DNA of 64,000 bases. Origin: Firmicutes bacterium TM09-10 (GTDB lineage Bacteria; Bacillota; Clostridia; Lachnospirales; Lachnospiraceae). The notes below the pieces were generated by a model. That model did not search any database, had not been told where the DNA came from, and saw only the letters and a program-made list of their open reading frames with translations. Where the stretch lies: NCBI GenBank assembly GCA_003481005.1, contig QUKC01000005.1, positions 62,394 through 126,393 of the forward strand. Reading direction: 5' to 3'. Positions 53,499 to 61,812 of the stretch are shown in pieces (the stretch's first letter is position 1; every line of letters starts with the position of its first letter). Made by a program: the position numbers and the translations under genes.

Positions 53499-54527
53499 TC
53501 ACTTCTGCTGACCGGTCAGCCGTCTTTTCAGGCTTCTGACCGCGCGCCCGCCAAAATACGCCGTATAGGCTGCTTTTGCCTGGATTTCTCCCAGACGATA
53601 CGCCATGCCGTCCGGCTTTTCCTGATGTTTTGCAAAAAATTTGCTCTGCCTGCGGTAGGTTTCCAGCTCCTCCCGGCACGCCTGTGCATCGTAAAGCCTT
53701 CCGTCCCTGCCAAGATACTCAAATCCGGTATAAATATTCTGCTCCGAAGCCCAGTAGCCATTCGAAACATTGTGGCGCGCCCAGTATTTCGGCGCGATCA
53801 CCTTCTGTACCGTCTCCGACGTAAACGCCGGGAAGCAGGCAAAGGAAGAATTGGAAATAATCAGGTAACGCGCGTTTTTAACTGTCACATAATCCCCGTG
53901 CACCGGAAAATGATATGCCGGAATACCTGGTAAAAGCTTATGTGCCATCGTTACATCATCCGTCACGATCATAAATTCCATGTCGCTGCGGATTTTTTTC
54001 ATCTGTGCCATCGCATCCGTCCAGTATTTTTTCCGTAAAAACAATGCCGGTTCGGACGCATATTCCCCGCCGCGCAGGTTCAGCACGCACAGGTTATCCC
54101 TCGTATATTCGTAGGAATCAAACTCCGGCTTTACCTTCAGCCATTCCTTTAACTGCTCCCGGTTCGGTGCAAAATAGCTTTCCGCCTGCAGATTTCCCAT
54201 CAGGAGCGTGCCGTCTTCTACATTGAAAACGCCCCGGTCTTCTCCCGCCACATAGCAGCCGTGCTCCAGATCATGCCGGCAGGCGCCCGTGTAGATCCGT
54301 TCTTCTTTTTCCTCATAAACACGTGTAAAATCTTCCGGTTTTGCTTCTTCTCCCATCCAGAGATCCAAAAAGGGCTCGGAATTGTTTCCGGTCAGACCGT
54401 TTAACAGGATTTCCTTTCCGGGTACGCCGAATGAAGTTTTTTTCTGTTCCGCAATACTGCGGGCTGTCACATAACAAAACAGCCGGTTGCCAAGCCCCTG
54501 CCCCTGCAGGATCTGCGTTCCTATCAT
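53499..54527 (-). CDS. GT11-related glycosyltransferase (divergent)
   Basis: A protein of about 342 residues, start fixed by GAGG six bases before the ATG at 54527. MIGTQILQGQGLGNRLFCYV resembles the GGLGNQMFQY motif of GT11. LCVLNLRGGEYASE takes the place of HIRRGDY, and LIISNSSFACFPAFTSE of ANSSFSWW. The motif order therefore matches the fucosyltransferase superfamily with clear divergence, so a GDP-sugar-using transferase is likely but the family number is not certain. A clear GT11 gene lies next upstream at 54613. Confidence 0.6.
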   Translation of the reverse strand: MIGTQILQGQGLGNRLFCYVTARSIAEQKKTSFGVPGKEILLNGLTGNNSEPFLDLWMGEEAKPEDFTRVYEEKEERIYTGACRHDLEHGCYVAGEDRGVFNVEDGTLLMGNLQAESYFAPNREQLKEWLKVKPEFDSYEYTRDNLCVLNLRGGEYASEPALFLRKKYWTDAMAQMKKIRSDMEFMIVTDDVTMAHKLLPGIPAYHFPVHGDYVTVKNARYLIISNSSFACFPAFTSETVQKVIAPKYWARHNVSNGYWASEQNIYTGFEYLGRDGRLYDAQACREELETYRRQSKFFAKHQEKPDGMAYRLGEIQAKAAYTAYFGGRAVRSLKRRLTGQQK

Positions 54528-54612
54528 AACATTCCTCTCTATTTTCCAAACGATGCCATCAGACAACCTATCGCCCAAAATCATCGCTGATTTACTGCAA
54601 AAATCCCGGATA

Positions 54613-55470
54613 TTACACTCGAATCATTTCATCCGTATAAATATCGCAGCAGCCGCGCCCGTTCATCCATTTTTCCGGTGCAATCACGAGCTTGTCCTTG
54701 CCATTATCCAGCCACGCGCCCCACCAGGAAAAGGAGCTGTTCGCCAGAATGTGGTTTTTACAGCAGCTCATCAGGTACAAATCCTGCTCTCCCGCCTGCT
54801 CGCTGTTTCCCTCCACCGGGACAAATTCCGAGCCGCAAAAATGCTCCTTCGTCCACTCCATATCATTGGAAAACAGGAAAAATTTCACATCCGGCTTTCT
54901 TTTTCGGATCTCTGCGACCGCGCGATGGTAGTAATCCAGATCGCAGATTCCGCCAAACAGCGCCTGATTGGCAGGTGTGAGGTAATCGCCCCGTCGGATG
55001 TGGACACTCACCGACTCGCATTTCTTCATCTGCTGCTCCATCGCTGCCGATTCTTTTGTCAGCGTAAGATTTCGGAATGTGAATGCTTCCCGCACCTGCT
55101 CTTTGATATCGGCAAAATACCGTTCCGTCTGAAAATATCCCAACAGCAGGGCTGGCTCGCGCCGCAGTATCTCCGGATCGTAATTGCACGACGCTTCCCG
55201 ATAGGACAAATCCTTCCTGCCGCACAGCAGCCGCCTGGCACGATGGAGGGGACTCATACTGGAATCGGTGATCTGCTCATACTCCTGTTTTGTCATGTGC
55301 TCATAGGAAACACCGAATACAGAAAGCTGATTGACCCGCTGCTTTTCCTGTGCGCCATAACAGGTTACGTCGTCGATTCTAACGTCTTTTCCCATTGATT
55401 TCAATTTTAAATACAGGGCATACTCAAACATCTGATTGCCCAGGCCACCCGAAAGCTGCACTCCTACCAT
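54613..55470 (-). CDS. GT11 family fucosyltransferase (alpha-1,2-type)
   Basis: A 285-residue protein. VQLSGGLGNQMFEYALYLKL at the N-terminus, SVSVHIRRGDYLTPAN near residue 152 and HILANSSFSWWGAWLDN near 240 are canonical GT11 motifs. Expected reaction: transfer of fucose from GDP-fucose, usually alpha-1,2 to a galactose-type residue. It is flanked by a GT2 gene and the divergent GT11-like gene. Compared with the copies at 11190 and 33816, its sequence differs over most of its length, so these are not recent tandem duplicates. Confidence 0.88.
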   Translation of the reverse strand: MVGVQLSGGLGNQMFEYALYLKLKSMGKDVRIDDVTCYGAQEKQRVNQLSVFGVSYEHMTKQEYEQITDSSMSPLHRARRLLCGRKDLSYREASCNYDPEILRREPALLLGYFQTERYFADIKEQVREAFTFRNLTLTKESAAMEQQMKKCESVSVHIRRGDYLTPANQALFGGICDLDYYHRAVAEIRKRKPDVKFFLFSNDMEWTKEHFCGSEFVPVEGNSEQAGEQDLYLMSCCKNHILANSSFSWWGAWLDNGKDKLVIAPEKWMNGRGCCDIYTDEMIRV

Positions 55471-55497
55471 AGTTTCTGTTCCTTTGAATAAAATTTT

Positions 55498-56574
55498 CTA
55501 CCTCTGTCTCCGATTCGCCATCGCAACCTTGATCGGAATCAGGAAAGAATCATTCAGTCTCATCGCTACCCGGTACAATATCGGTGACTTCAAAAACAGC
55601 TTCATTTTCCGGTATTCCTGACTGCTCGCCTGGGGAATCCCATAGACTGCTGCATAGCAGTCTTTTCCTGCTTCTATTTTCTGCTGCAAAAATGCCTTAT
55701 GTTCTTTTTTCTTTGGATCCTGGCTTCTGCAGACCGCCGTATAGAATAACAGCAGTCTTTTATATAAAAAATAATCCTGCAAAAGTGCCAGATCCTCCCT
55801 ACCGATCTCCCGTAAAAACGCACTGCGCTCATAAAAATTCGGAATCAGATCATTGAAGGTCTTCTCGTTCAGGCCGATATTCGTGGTGCTCGTCGTCCGA
55901 CTGCACACATAATTGTACATCGCCCAGTCCAGATATACGCTGCGCTTCGATTTTGCCAACAGTCGGATGGTAAAATACATATCCTCATACAGGCTTTTTG
56001 GGAATCTCAGCCCGTCGCTCAACGAACGTTTCCAAAGCTTGTTCCAGACCGCCGTCTGAATCAGCCATGCTTCGTCCTCTTCCAGATATTTTGCCAAAAG
56101 CTCCTGCCCTTCAAACACCGCTGCCATCGGCGTGGACAAATCCACCCTTCGGTTTTCGTAAATTTTCCGATACCGACAGACCGCAAGATCGGCGTCCTGC
56201 TCCATCATCGCCGCCAGCAGTGTCTCATACATCTGCGGCTCAATCCAGTCGTCGCCGTCCACAAAGGTCAGGTAATCGCCTTTTGCCTCCAAAAGTCCGG
56301 TGTTGCGCGCGCTGTAGGCTCCGCCGTTTTTTTGATGGACAACCCGCACCCGCCCATCCTTTTTTGTATATTCATCGCAGATGCGTTCACTTCCATCCGT
56401 TGAACCGTCATCTATCAAAAGGACTTCGAGATTATGATAGGTCGAAGAAAGAATCGAATCCACCGCTTTGGGCAGATATTCCCGGATATTGTAAACTGTC
56501 ACAATGACCGAAATCAGCCCGGTCTGCTCGCCTTTCTTTTGCTTTTCCGGCTGATACTGTTCCAATTTGCGCAT
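55498..56574 (-). CDS. GT2 glycosyltransferase
   Basis: A 358-residue protein. A basic, Gln/Lys-rich N-terminal tail of some 18 residues precedes LISVIVTVYNIREYLPKAVD. LIDDGSTDGSERICDEY and YLTFVDGDDWIEPQMYETL supply the GT2 motifs. The C-terminal third is helical, ending RMNDSF-like with a basic tail. It lies between asparagine synthase (about 100 bases upstream) and GT11 (27 bases downstream). Probably one of the enzymes extending the glycan that the GT11 enzymes fucosylate. Confidence 0.86.
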   Translation of the reverse strand: MRKLEQYQPEKQKKGEQTGLISVIVTVYNIREYLPKAVDSILSSTYHNLEVLLIDDGSTDGSERICDEYTKKDGRVRVVHQKNGGAYSARNTGLLEAKGDYLTFVDGDDWIEPQMYETLLAAMMEQDADLAVCRYRKIYENRRVDLSTPMAAVFEGQELLAKYLEEDEAWLIQTAVWNKLWKRSLSDGLRFPKSLYEDMYFTIRLLAKSKRSVYLDWAMYNYVCSRTTSTTNIGLNEKTFNDLIPNFYERSAFLREIGREDLALLQDYFLYKRLLLFYTAVCRSQDPKKKEHKAFLQQKIEAGKDCYAAVYGIPQASSQEYRKMKLFLKSPILYRVAMRLNDSFLIPIKVAMANRRQR

Positions 56575-56675
56575 GGGTTCTTGTTCCTCCTTTCTTCTCC
56601 TTGCTCAAAAATGCCTCTGCTCCCACTGTTGCTGTCCCTTTTGATCGCAGCAGCTCTGTTTCTCCGTTCCCTGCC

Positions 56676-58559
56676 TTACGGTTTCCTATATTCCTGCTCC
56701 AGCCAGTCCTCAAACCGCAGAATGTGCCAGATCTGCTTACGCCAGATTCCACGCTGTGTAAAATCCTTCCACAGCCGCGTCACCATTTCCGGGTCAAAAT
56801 AACCTTCCTGACGGATTTTATCCTCCTTTAACAGACTCTCTGCCCAGTCATAGAGCTCCGGCTCCTTTAACCATTTCTGAATCGGGATCGAAAACCCCTT
56901 TTTCGGACGTTCCATCAGCTCTCTGGGCACATGGCGGTACAAAACGTCCCGCAATACAAGTTTGCCTCTGCCGTTTTCCCATTTCATCCACACCGGCAGA
57001 CTCCATGCAAACTCCACAACATCCTTGTCCAGCATCGGCACACGGCTTTCCAGTGAGACTGCCATTGCCGTCCGATCCACCTTTACCAGAATATCATCCG
57101 GATGGTACATCAGCAGATCCATCAGCATCAGATTATGCTGCACATCCGCCAGGTATCCGCTTTCGTAGGTTTCAAAAATGCTCCTCGCGCTTCCTCTTTC
57201 TTTTGCAATCTTTCCAAGAAACGGCTCGGAAAGATCAGAGCGCCCATACAGCTCTTCTGCATTATGCGCCGATAATAACATGCCCCGGATCTGGTTCGTT
57301 TCCTTTTTGGAAAAAGCTCCGTCCGTCAAAAAATATCCTGCCGCACTGCGCACAGGCTGCGGGATTTTCCGGATTTTATTCCACGCGTTCGTGATCGACT
57401 GATAGGTTCCATATCCACAAAACAGCTCGTCCCCGCCATCGCCGCTCAAGGAAACCGTCACATGCTCCCGCGTCAGCTTGCTGACCAGATAGGTCGGGAT
57501 CTGGGAGGAATCTGCAAAGGGTTCCCCAAACATGTGGCTCAATTTGGGCAAAACTGCTTTTGCATCCTGTTCCGTAATCGTCAGCTGCGTATGCTCTGTC
57601 CCCAGATGCGCAGCGATGGCAGCAGCAGCCTCCGCTTCATTGTAGGCGGCATCCTCCATCCCAATTGTGAAGGTTTTAACCTTCCGGTCAGAAATCGACT
57701 GCATCAGGGAAACGACTGTGGAGCTGTCGATTCCCGCTGACAAAAATGCTCCCAGCGGCACGTCTGCCATCATCTGACCGCGGATGCTCTCCGTCAAAAG
57801 CCGTTCCAGCTCTTCCGATGCTTCCTGCCTGCTTCCGGTAAAGGGCTGCTCCTGTCCTTTTTTTGCAGTTTCTGCCATTGACCAGTAGGTTTCGATCCTC
57901 CAGTCCCGATAGGGCTTTTCCAGACGCAGGATTTTTCCCGGCTCTAACTTATAAATACCCTCATAAATCGAATACGGTGCCGGAATATATCCGTGGATCA
58001 GATACAAATCCAGCACGTCTTTATTTATTTTCCCGCAGAAATCAGGCAGCGCTGCGATGGCCGTCAGCTCAGAGGCAAACACAAAGCTCCCGTTCACCAG
58101 CCCGTAATACAGCGGTTTTTCCCCAACTCTGTCCCGCAAAAGCCAGAGCTGTTCTTCTTTCCTGTCATAAAGTGCGATGGCAAACATACCCTTGCACAGA
58201 CAGATCCCCTCTTTTACGCCATAGGCTTCCAGGGCTTCGAGTAAAATCTCCGTATCCGAGCTTCCATGCAGTGCTCCCAAAAGTCCTTCCCTGCGCAGCT
58301 TTTTTTCTACCTCCCGGCAGTTATAGATTTCGCCATTGTAGGAAATCACAAACCGTCCGCTATGGGAAACCATGGGCTGTGCACCGCCTGGCGACAGATC
58401 CAGAATGGAAAGTCTCCGATGTCCCAACGTCACGTCCTGACTGTCGTTACACCAGCTGCCCTCTGCATCAGGTCCGCGGCTTATCAGCTGCTCTTTCATC
58501 CGTTCTATATCCTCCCGCCAGGTTTTCTGACGGTTGCAAAATCCTGCAATTCCGCACAT
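56676..58559 (-). CDS. asnB: Asparagine synthase (glutamine-hydrolysing) type amidotransferase
   Basis: A 627-residue protein. MCGIAGFCN supplies the N-terminal Cys2 nucleophile of the glutaminase domain, with ISYNGEIYNCREVEKK and SSDTEILLEALE. The synthetase domain has AFLSAGIDSSTVVSLM (ATP pyrophosphatase loop) and SLSGDGGDELFCGYGTYQ. Full length and all key residues indicate an active enzyme. In glycan loci such proteins (for example WbpS-type) amidate uronic acids rather than aspartate. With Ugd and UDP-GlcA epimerase encoded in the window, uronamide formation is a fair inference. The C-terminus of a second copy is at the right edge. Confidence 0.88.
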   Translation of the reverse strand: MCGIAGFCNRQKTWREDIERMKEQLISRGPDAEGSWCNDSQDVTLGHRRLSILDLSPGGAQPMVSHSGRFVISYNGEIYNCREVEKKLRREGLLGALHGSSDTEILLEALEAYGVKEGICLCKGMFAIALYDRKEEQLWLLRDRVGEKPLYYGLVNGSFVFASELTAIAALPDFCGKINKDVLDLYLIHGYIPAPYSIYEGIYKLEPGKILRLEKPYRDWRIETYWSMAETAKKGQEQPFTGSRQEASEELERLLTESIRGQMMADVPLGAFLSAGIDSSTVVSLMQSISDRKVKTFTIGMEDAAYNEAEAAAAIAAHLGTEHTQLTITEQDAKAVLPKLSHMFGEPFADSSQIPTYLVSKLTREHVTVSLSGDGGDELFCGYGTYQSITNAWNKIRKIPQPVRSAAGYFLTDGAFSKKETNQIRGMLLSAHNAEELYGRSDLSEPFLGKIAKERGSARSIFETYESGYLADVQHNLMLMDLLMYHPDDILVKVDRTAMAVSLESRVPMLDKDVVEFAWSLPVWMKWENGRGKLVLRDVLYRHVPRELMERPKKGFSIPIQKWLKEPELYDWAESLLKEDKIRQEGYFDPEMVTRLWKDFTQRGIWRKQIWHILRFEDWLEQEYRKP

Positions 58560-58578
58560 CGGGACAGCCTCCTTTCTT

Positions 58579-59652
58579 TCAGTCTGCGACCTCCGGTGCC
58601 CAGTTTTCTTCTTCGATATCCTTCCGGCAGCTTGCCTCTGCCTCCCTCTGCTTCTGCTGATACAGCTCCCAGGCGCTGTCCCAGCTTTCGTAGCCCGGCA
58701 CGCTACGTCTGTCCGGCAGCTCGTAATGACTGTCCAGATACTGTCGCAGAAACTCCGTGCACTTTCCTTCGCCGAGGGCGTTTACATGTCCGCCGTAATC
58801 ATAAAAATCCGTCGAAAAATCCAGTCCAATCTCGTCAATATGCTGATTGAAATCCAGTACCGGATAGCCGGCGGCTTCAATCCGTTCTGTCAGGTCGTTG
58901 AACTTCATCCGTGCCTCTTTTTCCATCCCATACGGCGACAGGATAAACAGCGCGTCCTTGCCGGTCGAATCGATATAGGAAAGCAGATCATCCAAAACCG
59001 CTAACTGCTCTTTGGCAGGCTCCATTTTTTCTGTCACATCAGAATAATCCGTCCAGTCCACCGGGCCCACTCCCGTTTTGATTTCCAGACCCTTTAACAG
59101 ATTTTTCTTTTCATAGCGCCAGCACGCCAGCTGATCCGGCAAAAAAAGCGTTTTCCAGTTGGAATGATATTTGAAAATATCAAAATAGTAGGTGTAGCGT
59201 TCCCTCCTGTCGCTGACGAGCGCATTGATTGCATCCACACGGTTTTTTGAATATTTCAGGTTATCCGTCACCCCGCGCGTGAATACCATCGTATCCTCCC
59301 ATTCCTCGTCCGGCATGGAAAACATCCGCATCTCAATGATAAACAGCGACGGGTCCTGGGTTTTTTGCGCCTCTTTGAGCAAATATTTGATCGCTTTGGG
59401 GCGCTGGTTATTTGTCGAGAGCGGATACGCTGCAATGCCGCTTTTCCCGTAGAGCGCAGGCGCGCTGTAATAAGGATACACCGGGCTCGAGCCCACCAGG
59501 ATCGCATCAATCGTATTTTCTTTTTCCGCATAAAATCCGGTAAACCGGTCCTTTACATCCCCGTTTGTCCGGATGATATAAGTCACCGTCACCAGAAGCC
59601 AAAGGAAAACGGTCAGAAAAACAACCGCTTTCAGTGCCTGTTTTTTTGTCAT
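58579..59652 (-). CDS. Membrane-anchored SGNH/AlgJ-like protein (MBOAT partner)
   Basis: A protein of about 357 residues from the ATG at 59652 (GGAG six bases upstream). One N-terminal membrane segment, ALKAVVFLTVFLWLLVTVTY, anchors an extracytoplasmic domain. IDAILVGSSPVYPYYSAPAL resembles the GDS-like block I, and DFSTDFYDYGGHVNALGEG has an H-containing block as in SGNH/DltD-type proteins that work with MBOAT acyltransferases. The MBOAT gene is directly upstream. It probably completes acyl transfer to the glycan outside the cell. Exact catalytic residues are uncertain. Confidence 0.65.
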   Translation of the reverse strand: MTKKQALKAVVFLTVFLWLLVTVTYIIRTNGDVKDRFTGFYAEKENTIDAILVGSSPVYPYYSAPALYGKSGIAAYPLSTNNQRPKAIKYLLKEAQKTQDPSLFIIEMRMFSMPDEEWEDTMVFTRGVTDNLKYSKNRVDAINALVSDRRERYTYYFDIFKYHSNWKTLFLPDQLACWRYEKKNLLKGLEIKTGVGPVDWTDYSDVTEKMEPAKEQLAVLDDLLSYIDSTGKDALFILSPYGMEKEARMKFNDLTERIEAAGYPVLDFNQHIDEIGLDFSTDFYDYGGHVNALGEGKCTEFLRQYLDSHYELPDRRSVPGYESWDSAWELYQQKQREAEASCRKDIEEENWAPEVAD

Positions 59653-59730
59653 TGTAATCTCCATTTTGCATACGAGCCTGTGCTGTGTATGCAGTCCCGC
59701 CGGACACGTCTGACTGTCCGGTCAGTCCTA

Positions 59731-61218
59731 TCACACCTTGAAATTCTGATAAATAAATTCGGACGCGCTGTAACCCGGTCCGTATTTTCCCAGCAAAATC
59801 ACATAAAACAGCAGCGCATACAGTGCGATCCAGCGCAGCCAGATCGGCTTTTTTTCCAGGGTAACGCGCATGTCCTCTTTCTGGTTATGGATCGTAACCC
59901 ATGCAGAGAAAAGAATCGAAAGCGCCAGAATCATCAGCTCTGTCCAATCCAATCCCAGACCCGACAACACGCCGTTTCTAAACAGTTGTAGTCCCAGGCC
60001 CGATACGCCCCGTCCGAGCACCCGAAGGGCATCCGGAACCGTCGCGCTTCTGAAAAAGACAAGTCCGATCATGACAAGGAAAAAGGTGCGCACGCGCTGA
60101 AACAGGATAAATCCTTTCTTTTCCTTTTCGATATGAAAAAAGGCTCGCCACTTTACAAACAGCGGCTCCATCAGCTTGCCGGAAACGATATAAAACCAGT
60201 GCAGCAGACCGCTGCCGATGATAAACGTCCACGCGCCGCCGTGCCAGTATCCGATGGTAAACCACAAAATCAGCATGGCGAGAAACGTCGTCGCCTGCTT
60301 CGCGCCTTTTTTGCCCAGCTTTCCTTTCAGCTTCTTGGGAAGATTCATGAAAAACTTCGTCCGAAGCAGCGGATAAAACAGGTAGTTTTTCAGCCAGTCG
60401 CCCAGGCTGATATGCCATCTTCTCCAGTATTCCTCGATGCTTCTCGATAAAAACGGCGCAGAAAAGTTTTCCGGCAGCCGGATACCGAAGCACTCGGAAA
60501 TACCCAGCACAATATCCATACAACCATCGAAATCGGTGTAAAGCTGCATCGTAAAGGCTGCCGCACCCACCCAGATCGAAACGCCGCTGTATTTTTCATA
60601 GTTGTTAAAAATTTCATTTGCCAGGATCGCCGTCCGCTCGGAAATGACCAGTTTTTTGAAAAATCCCAGGAGCATCCGCTGCATGCCGAAGGTCACATTC
60701 CGGTAATCCAGCTTGTGTCCGGTATACATCTGTTTTTCCATGTCGCTGTATTTCATGATCGGGCCGGAAATCATCGTCGGGAAGTAGCAACCGAACAGCA
60801 GCAGCTTTCCATAGTTGCGCTGTACCGGTCCGATTTCATAATAGACATCGAACAGATATCCCAGAAGGGTCAGCGTGTAGAACGAAATTCCCATGGGCGC
60901 CAGCAGCCCCAGATGGAAGAATTTCAGCGTGCACAACAGACCGACACAAAAAAGGACAGCACAAATAAGAGCAGCCAGTTTTTTCTTCTGCTCTTTTGTC
61001 CTGTCTATCAAAATAGCTGCGCCCCTGACAGCTCCTACAGCTGCCATCGGGTACAGAATCAAATACCACGCATGGCTGTCACGCACCTCTGCCGATGTCA
61101 AAAAGTATCCGATACTCAGAAGCAGCAAAAGCGGCCACTGCACTTTTTTCGGAACCAGATAATACAACAGCAGTGTAAGTGCAAACAGACACAGGAAGTA
61201 AAAGGAAGTAATACTCAT
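59731..61218 (-). CDS. MBOAT family membrane O-acyltransferase (DltB/AlgI-like)
   Basis: A 495-residue protein with about eleven membrane segments. SIEEYWRRWHISLGDWLKNY at about 260-279 and LWFTIGYWHGGAWTF, with the MBOAT histidine His326, are the family signature; FPTMISGPIMKYSDM is the AlgI/DltB-type motif. It moves an acyl group across the membrane to a sugar hydroxyl. An acyl carrier protein gene lies 20 bases upstream, as in dlt-type operons, and an SGNH-like partner downstream. No DltA-like ligase is present in the window, so the donor is probably charged by an enzyme encoded elsewhere. Confidence 0.9.
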   Translation of the reverse strand: MSITSFYFLCLFALTLLLYYLVPKKVQWPLLLLLSIGYFLTSAEVRDSHAWYLILYPMAAVGAVRGAAILIDRTKEQKKKLAALICAVLFCVGLLCTLKFFHLGLLAPMGISFYTLTLLGYLFDVYYEIGPVQRNYGKLLLFGCYFPTMISGPIMKYSDMEKQMYTGHKLDYRNVTFGMQRMLLGFFKKLVISERTAILANEIFNNYEKYSGVSIWVGAAAFTMQLYTDFDGCMDIVLGISECFGIRLPENFSAPFLSRSIEEYWRRWHISLGDWLKNYLFYPLLRTKFFMNLPKKLKGKLGKKGAKQATTFLAMLILWFTIGYWHGGAWTFIIGSGLLHWFYIVSGKLMEPLFVKWRAFFHIEKEKKGFILFQRVRTFFLVMIGLVFFRSATVPDALRVLGRGVSGLGLQLFRNGVLSGLGLDWTELMILALSILFSAWVTIHNQKEDMRVTLEKKPIWLRWIALYALLFYVILLGKYGPGYSASEFIYQNFKV

Positions 61219-61237
61219 CCTTCACCAGCTCCCGGTT

Positions 61238-61477
61238 TCAGACCTTCTGCAGAATGATATCTGCCATCTCGCCTACGTTTTTCATCGTTACGACCTGTCC
61301 CATGGAAAACTTGATGCCAAACTCGCTTTCTACAGCCGCCATCAGGTTGATATGCTCCAGGGAGTCCCAGCCGTCGATATCCTCTGCAGTCGTGCCTTCG
61401 TCAACCGTAATGTCTTCCTCGTCAAATACATCCCGGAATACTTCGTTTAAACGTTCAAAAACTTCTTCTCTGCTCAT
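61238..61477 (-). CDS. Acyl carrier protein (DltC-like position)
   Basis: A 79-residue acidic protein. GWDSLEHINLMAAVESEF contains the DSL motif; Ser39 would carry 4'-phosphopantetheine. Length and acidity are those of stand-alone ACPs. It sits directly before the MBOAT gene, which suggests that it delivers the acyl group to that enzyme, as DltC does with D-alanine. It is preceded by a 120-bp tandem repeat with two extended -10 elements, so the ACP-MBOAT-SGNH set may have its own promoter. Confidence 0.9.
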   Translation of the reverse strand: MSREEVFERLNEVFRDVFDEEDITVDEGTTAEDIDGWDSLEHINLMAAVESEFGIKFSMGQVVTMKNVGEMADIILQKV

Positions 61478-61512
61478 TTATAAACCCTATCTGTCTGATC
61501 AGATTCCTTTCT

Positions 61513-61780
61513 GCGTCGCTTGTTTTTCTTTCGTGCTCTCGTCCGCTCTCGAGCCCGCGCTGACGCGCTTCCCCGCCTGCTTCGCAGGCTGCTCGTTCGC
61601 TAATGGCACGTGAAAAACAAATGCCGCCTTCGGCGTCGCTTGTTTTTCTTTCGTGCTCTCGTTCGCTCTCGAGCCCGCGCTGACGCGCTTCCCCGCCTGC
61701 TTCGCAGGCTGCTCGTTCGCTAATGGCACGTGAAAAACAAATGCCGCCTTCGGCGTCGCTTGTTTTTCTTTCGTGCTCAT
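61513..61780. repeat. 120-bp tandem repeat (2.2 units)
   Basis: Units start at 61513, 61633 and 61753 with exact 120-bp spacing and almost identical sequence (a C/T change near 61554/61674). Each unit contains GCCTGCTTCGCAGGC, GCCGCCTTCGGC, and a long-range pairing of TTGTTTTTC/CGTGC with GCACG/GAAAAACAA. On the minus strand the repeat is open in one frame (40-residue periods starting STKEKQATPKAAF) but the composition looks non-coding. Confidence 0.9.
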
Positions 61781-61783
61781 TAC

Positions 61784-61812
61784 ATTATAGCATGTCCCCA
61801 TGTATTATACCA
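61784..61812 (-). promoter_or_regulatory. Two extended -10 elements upstream of the tandem repeat
   Basis: The minus strand reads TGGTATAAT (61804-61812) and TGCTATAAT (61784-61792), both TGNTATAAT. Neither has a clear -35. They lie between the GT4 gene stop and the repeat, and could drive the ACP-MBOAT genes through the repeat. Confidence 0.4.

Noticed and set aside
51937..53679. Longer form of the DUF6056 protein starting at 53679
   Set aside because: The extension overlaps the coding end of the upstream gene by 180 bases and has no family resemblance; the GTG at 53481 has a good ribosome binding site.
61499..61801. A 100-residue minus-strand frame with 40-residue repeats over the tandem repeat
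   Set aside because: The frame is open because the repeat period is divisible by three. There is no ribosome binding site at its ATGs, and the composition reflects hairpins rather than protein, so it is reported only as a DNA repeat.
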